DNA from: Methanocorpusculum sp.
GTDB lineage: Archaea; Halobacteriota; Methanomicrobia; Methanomicrobiales; Methanocorpusculaceae
DNA length: 64,000 bases
Reading direction: 5' to 3'
Assembly (NCBI GenBank): GCA_029987115.1
Contig: DALTWK010000004.1
Coordinates: forward strand, 39,874-103,873
Shown here: positions 60,628 to 64,000 of the stretch, in pieces
Layout: each line of letters starts with the position of its first letter
How positions within the stretch are numbered: position 1 is the first letter of the stretch
Program-made: the position numbers and the translations under genes
Notes under the pieces: generated by a model
What the model saw: only the letters and a program-made list of their open reading frames with translations
Told to the model about the DNA's origin: nothing
Database searches by the model: none

Positions 60628-61470
60628 TCAGAGACCAAATGACCCAATTGAACCAATTGGGCATCCAATAAGATAGGAAATTCCTATGACTATTAGGATT
60701 ACCAAAGCGATTGCTGGGATGTGGAAGACATAAACCATTAGAGATTGTTTTCCGAGAATTGATAGGAACTTTCCAACTTTCTTCGGCTTGTCTTTTACTT
60801 TAAATCTCCTGTGTCCATCTGGATAGAGAACAGAACCAAGTGCTGATCCGAGGAGCATAATGCCTGCCCAAGGAAGAAGAGGGAAGTAGTCCCTCGGAAG
60901 AAAACCTTCTGGCAACACGCCAAATGGCATAAGGCCGATTGGTCCGCTGATTGTACTAAGGAAGAATCCAGATACAATCAGGATAATTGCTGGAATGAAG
61001 CTCCATTTTTTCAATCCGACAAATGGAATACAAAGTATCATGGAAAGTCCCATCATCATGAGGAAGTTAAAGAACATGAACTCTCCACCGATAAAGAAGT
61101 AAATGAGAATATCTGAAACAATAGCAAATGCTACTCCTATAAGAAATACTATGAGAGCACGTTTTACAATTGCAAGGCAGTATAATTTATGTAGCATCCC
61201 ATCCATTCTTCTGTGACGAAGAATCAATGAGAATCCGGAAACCATGACAAAAAGACTCGTTCCCAAGTGAATCAATTCAAAACGAATATTACCGACAAGA
61301 TTCCGACAGATGACATTTTGCCAAAAATCAATGGATATGATATTGAAGATACCAAGAAGAAAAATCGTATGAAAAAAGACCATTCCTATTACTAGAAAAC
61401 CACGGATTGCGTCGATTTCCCAGTAACGTTCATGTGTCCGTTTCGAGGTATCAATCATAAGTGTTAACAT
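60628..61470 (-). CDS. DUF1624 (HGSNAT-like) membrane protein, copy 3
   Basis: A 280-residue membrane protein with about eight helices, most like copy 1. It has RYWEIDAIRGFLVIGMVFFHTIF (about residues 16-38), the PRDYFPLLPWAGIMLLGSALGSVLYPDG motif and LMVYVFHIPAIALVILIV near the C terminus. Function as for the family, substrate unknown. Starts at 61470 or 61458 are equally open since no ribosome site decides. It is divergent from the RPA gene. Confidence 0.8.
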   Translation of the reverse strand: MLTLMIDTSKRTHERYWEIDAIRGFLVIGMVFFHTIFLLGIFNIISIDFWQNVICRNLVGNIRFELIHLGTSLFVMVSGFSLILRHRRMDGMLHKLYCLAIVKRALIVFLIGVAFAIVSDILIYFFIGGEFMFFNFLMMMGLSMILCIPFVGLKKWSFIPAIILIVSGFFLSTISGPIGLMPFGVLPEGFLPRDYFPLLPWAGIMLLGSALGSVLYPDGHRRFKVKDKPKKVGKFLSILGKQSLMVYVFHIPAIALVILIVIGISYLIGCPIGSIGSFGL

Positions 61471-61550
61471 TATAGAGGGTTTAATCGATTAAGGTTTTTG
61501 ATTATTATCTCACGTTCATTGAAGGCATTTTCGGGGCGCGGTCAGGCTTT

Positions 61551-61571
61551 TATTAGTTCTTATAACTAATA
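61551..61571 (+). promoter_or_regulatory. Inverted repeat upstream of rpa
   Basis: A perfect 8-bp dyad (TATTAGTT/AACTAATA, spacer CTTAT) ends 17 bases before the RPA ATG. It lies in a gap shared with a divergent DUF1624 gene and could be a regulator site for either. Confidence 0.45.
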
Positions 61572-61588
61572 GAATAGTGGAGATAATT

Positions 61589-63196
61589 ATGGATGCTCAG
61601 CAGATCCAACAGATAACCGACCGAATCTCCCTAAAGTTACATGAGAAAGGAGTGTCGCCGGATACACAAAGCATTTTTGACAAACTTGCGGCCTATATCA
61701 ATGACTTTGGTATTGTGCCGTTTGAAGCAGAACGTAAGGTACAGGCAGACCTTTACAAGAAATACAACCTTCCTGAAGATCCACGTCCCGAATCTAAACG
61801 AGCTGAATTAAAAGGTGAAACTGTCACTCCTCTATCTGATATTGCAGAAGGGGACTGGGTTACTGTAGAAGTAAAAGTTGTCTCGCTTCAAACCCCGCGA
61901 TCTCCTTCTTTTTCCCAGGGAGGGGTTGTTGCCGATCCGTTTGGGGCAGTTCAATTTACCGTTTTTTCGAAAGCAATAGATATTCCGGTCCTTGAAGAGA
62001 ACAAATGGTATCGTATCGAGTCTGCAGTGGTAGATTCCTATCGTAATATCCTGAGTCTCAAAGTTCATTCGGGAACAAAAGTCAGTGAAATTAATGAAGA
62101 CCGTATTCTTGTTCCAGCAGTACCGACGCCACTTTCCGATATTAAACCTGGTGTAATTCCATGCATACAAGTTAAGTATGTGGATGAATGGGAATCGAGA
62201 AGTGAACGTATGATGCAAACTGGCCTTCTTGCAGATTTATCGGGGCGTACAAAGTTTGTATTGTGGCAGGATCCGAATAAGGAGAAACTCACTCTCGGAA
62301 CTGTCTACACGATATTTTATGCTACTGTCGATGAATTCAATGGAAGATATTCAATTGGATTAAATTCTGCTATGTGGCTGGAATCTGAAGATTCGAATCT
62401 TTCCTCTCTTCCAGTAAAGACAGGTGAAATGGTTACACCAAATGAAGAGCTGCCTATTACTTCAATTCATGATCTGAAACCTGGATATGCCAGTGTCAGA
62501 GTAAAGTTCATCGAAGAGTGGGAAAGTAGATCTGATAAGATGTTGCAGACTGGTCTTGTTGGGGATGAAACCGGTCGAATGAAATTTGTCCTCTGGAAAG
62601 ATGACATAAAACAACCGCTTGAACTTAATCGTGTATATGTAATCAAGAATGCGAAAGTTGACGAATATAATGGTCGTCTCTCAATCACTTTGAATCGCTC
62701 GGAATATACTGCTGAAAATGAAAATACTGAACTGATTATTGGAACAAAACTCGATGAGCTTAGCGGATCTCTAGTTCAGATTGGAAAAGGTTCCGGTCTA
62801 ATAAAACGCTGTCCGGTAGAAGGATGCGGTCGTGTCCTATCAAAACCGAACTTATGTCCAGTTCATGAAATTCAGACCAATTTCAATTACGACATGCGTA
62901 TTCGTGGTGTTCTAGATGATGGGCAGAAGGCATACAATATTCTTATGAATCGAGAGATTACAGAAAAAATTTCTGGTATAACGATGAATGAAGCAATTGA
63001 AATTTCTACAACATCTCCACTTGGGGCCGATGATGTTCAGATTCTATTGACAGAAAAAGTATGTGGTAGATACCTGAAATGCATGGGGTCATGGTTCAAT
63101 GATCTATTCATGGTCAAGGAAGTTGAGTTTATGAAATTCAATAAAGATGAAGCAATATCGTTGCTGAACAGTATAGGAACAACGGAGGCTCAGTAA
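61589..63196 (+). CDS. rpa: Replication protein A (OB-fold ssDNA-binding)
   Basis: A 535-residue single-stranded DNA-binding protein. Residues 1-60 are an N-terminal helical domain. Three or four OB folds follow (SLQTPRSPSFSQGGVVADPFG; KYVDEWESRSERMMQTGLLADLSGRTKFVLWQD; VKFIEEWESRSDKMLQTGLVGDETGRMKFVLWKD, the last two near repeats of one another). Then comes a zinc finger CPVEGCGRVLSKPNLCPVH (C4 or C3H, about residues 408-427) and a C-terminal OB region. The ATG at 61589 follows GGAGAT. RpaB-like protein follows two bases after the stop. Confidence 0.93.
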   Translation: MDAQQIQQITDRISLKLHEKGVSPDTQSIFDKLAAYINDFGIVPFEAERKVQADLYKKYNLPEDPRPESKRAELKGETVTPLSDIAEGDWVTVEVKVVSLQTPRSPSFSQGGVVADPFGAVQFTVFSKAIDIPVLEENKWYRIESAVVDSYRNILSLKVHSGTKVSEINEDRILVPAVPTPLSDIKPGVIPCIQVKYVDEWESRSERMMQTGLLADLSGRTKFVLWQDPNKEKLTLGTVYTIFYATVDEFNGRYSIGLNSAMWLESEDSNLSSLPVKTGEMVTPNEELPITSIHDLKPGYASVRVKFIEEWESRSDKMLQTGLVGDETGRMKFVLWKDDIKQPLELNRVYVIKNAKVDEYNGRLSITLNRSEYTAENENTELIIGTKLDELSGSLVQIGKGSGLIKRCPVEGCGRVLSKPNLCPVHEIQTNFNYDMRIRGVLDDGQKAYNILMNREITEKISGITMNEAIEISTTSPLGADDVQILLTEKVCGRYLKCMGSWFNDLFMVKEVEFMKFNKDEAISLLNSIGTTEAQ

Positions 63197-63197
63197 T

Positions 63198-63788
63198 ATG
63201 GTAGATGCAGGGCAAAGATATGAACGTGAACCGGCAAAACGTGTGTTTGCAAGTGAGCTGCGTGAATCAATCCGTGTTATTAAGGGAAGTTTGGATGAGA
63301 AAAGTCCTGCATATATTCTTCTGCCAACAGGGGAACGTTGCAATCGTATCATCTTTTCAGGAACTTTGACAGATAAGAGCAAGTCCGCCGGGGATCAGAA
63401 TGTTCAGTACCGTGCTCGGGTATCAGATCCAACAGGAGTATTCTACATCAATGCCAGTACCTATCAACCCGAAGCAATGGCACAAATGGCAAAAATTGAT
63501 TCAGAAACCCCAGTATTCGTCATAGTTATTGGAAAACCGAATCTCTATACGAATAATGAAGGAAAAACACTTGTCTCTATACGTGTTGAATCTATTCAAG
63601 TTGTTGATCGTGAAATACGCGATATTTGGGTTCTAGATACAGCGCGTGCAACTCTTAAAAGAATTAATAATATGTATGTGGAGGGGGATAAGGTACAATC
63701 AGATATTGCGCTTGCGAGAGAGACATATAATCAGAGTGAGGGATACTGGCGCAAGGTCGTTTACAATGCCCTTGCCTCTCTCATATAA
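63198..63788 (+). CDS. RPA-associated protein (RPA32-like, COG3390)
   Basis: A 196-residue OB-fold protein that pairs with RPA in euryarchaea. It carries REPAKRVFASELRESIRVIKG, the ERCNRIIFSGTLTDKSKSAGD strand and FYINASTYQPEAMAQMAKIDSETPVFVIVIGKPN. It is two bases after rpa and so probably coupled and made in equal amount. The name follows the gene pair order. Confidence 0.88.
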   Translation: MVDAGQRYEREPAKRVFASELRESIRVIKGSLDEKSPAYILLPTGERCNRIIFSGTLTDKSKSAGDQNVQYRARVSDPTGVFYINASTYQPEAMAQMAKIDSETPVFVIVIGKPNLYTNNEGKTLVSIRVESIQVVDREIRDIWVLDTARATLKRINNMYVEGDKVQSDIALARETYNQSEGYWRKVVYNALASLI

Positions 63789-63913
63789 TATTTATAAAAT
63801 TCCAACAATTTCATTAAAATTTTTAGAAAAAAATAGTGATGTGTGCTTAAAATTATGAAATTAAGCGCGTTATGTTTTAAATAAAAGAAAAAAATCTACC
63901 AAACTACACTAGA

Positions 63914-63926
63914 AAAAATATAAATA
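63914..63926 (+). promoter_or_regulatory. Strong TATA box at the right edge
   Basis: AAAAATATAAATAC, an A-rich BRE-like run with a good TATA. A start 22-27 bases downstream falls at about 63945-63950. Confidence 0.65.
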
Positions 63927-63945
63927 CTTGTCATGACGTATATGA

Positions 63946-64000
63946 TAAGGCTGTTTAAGTGGAGAACTCAACTCGAGCCGGCTGCGGTAGGATGCAGTGC
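63946..64000 (+). ncRNA. Start of an unidentified, probably non-coding, RNA (cut by window edge)
   Basis: About 55 bases follow the TATA start and contain no start codon with a ribosome site. They hold a short hairpin (CTGC, loop GGTAGGAT, GCAG). A GCCGG-hairpin-TGC layout with GGT in the loop resembles the 5' Alu region of archaeal SRP RNA, but the resemblance is by eye only and the gene is cut. Alternatives are an RNase P RNA or a leader. Confidence 0.35.

Noticed and set aside
1..64000. CRISPR array, transposon or prophage
   Set aside because: I saw no spaced direct repeats, no transposase or integrase, and no run of small phage-like genes; the window is ordinary chromosomal core with a few surface genes.

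Overview
The window reads as a compact chromosome segment of a hydrogenotrophic methanogenic archaeon. The evidence is an F420-reducing hydrogenase operon (frhADGB), archaeal GTP cyclohydrolase MptA, F420 ligase CofE, a methanogenesis marker protein (DUF2099), archaeal RNA polymerase subunits (K, N, D, L), Orc1/Cdc6, the DP1 small subunit of DNA polymerase II, archaeal DnaG and RPA-type proteins. Gene content and order suggest Methanomicrobiales, perhaps near Methanocorpusculum. That placement is inference from recall, not from a search.

Layout. 1-1.7 kb: pterin-binding (DHPS-like) gene and cofE. 1.8-7.3 kb, minus strand: nusG, secE, ftsZ, dtdA, a DUF1624 acyltransferase-like membrane protein and a DUF1015 protein. 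7.3-11.8 kb: rimI, a MerR-like coiled-coil protein and pycB-pycA. 11.8-15.8 kb: tRNA(CAT), a secreted membrane-anchored protein, two exporters and ilvC. 15.9-21.1 kb: mptA, a 530-bp gap with three inverted repeats, and frhADGB with a terminator. 21.2-24.9 kb, minus: a ROK kinase and a surface cluster of two chagasin-like lipoproteins flanking a five-repeat PEGA protein. 25.1-27.6 kb: ribosomal stalk operon L11-L1-P0-P1 with leader hairpins. 27.6-32.2 kb: hypF, aspS and core metE. 32.4-33.3 kb: an orphan acidic protein.

33.5-39.6 kb, minus: the classic archaeal rps13-rps4-rps11-rpoD-rpl18e-rpl13-rps9-rpoN-(tRNA-Pro)-rpoK-eno-rps2 operon, preceded by tRNA-Ser and a structured upstream RNA element. 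39.9-45.9 kb: rpoL, dnaG, DP1, an aminotransferase, an Lrp regulator and orc1/cdc6. 45.9-46.3 kb: an AT-rich gap bounded by two inverted ORB-like sites, a probable replication origin. 46.3-54.9 kb: cupin, trkH with an unknown partner, AEC transporter, short FmdE-like protein, aIF1A, 8-oxoguanine glycosylase, SRP54, FtsY and a second DUF1624 protein. 55-63.8 kb: DUF2099, deoxyhypusine synthase-like, pyrF, a glycerophosphodiesterase, an HPS-RraA fusion, a TPR protein, the third DUF1624 protein and an RPA pair. The right edge holds a strong TATA promoter and the start of an unidentified, probably non-coding, transcript.

The genes are mostly housekeeping: replication (origin, Orc1/Cdc6, DnaG, DP1, RPA), transcription and translation, protein targeting, methanogenic coenzymes and H2/F420 metabolism (Frh with its HypF maturase). 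The least explained parts are the chagasin/PEGA surface cluster, the FrhG N-terminal extension, the possible RNA switches in the ribosomal operons, and several orphan proteins. No CRISPR array, insertion sequence or prophage was seen.
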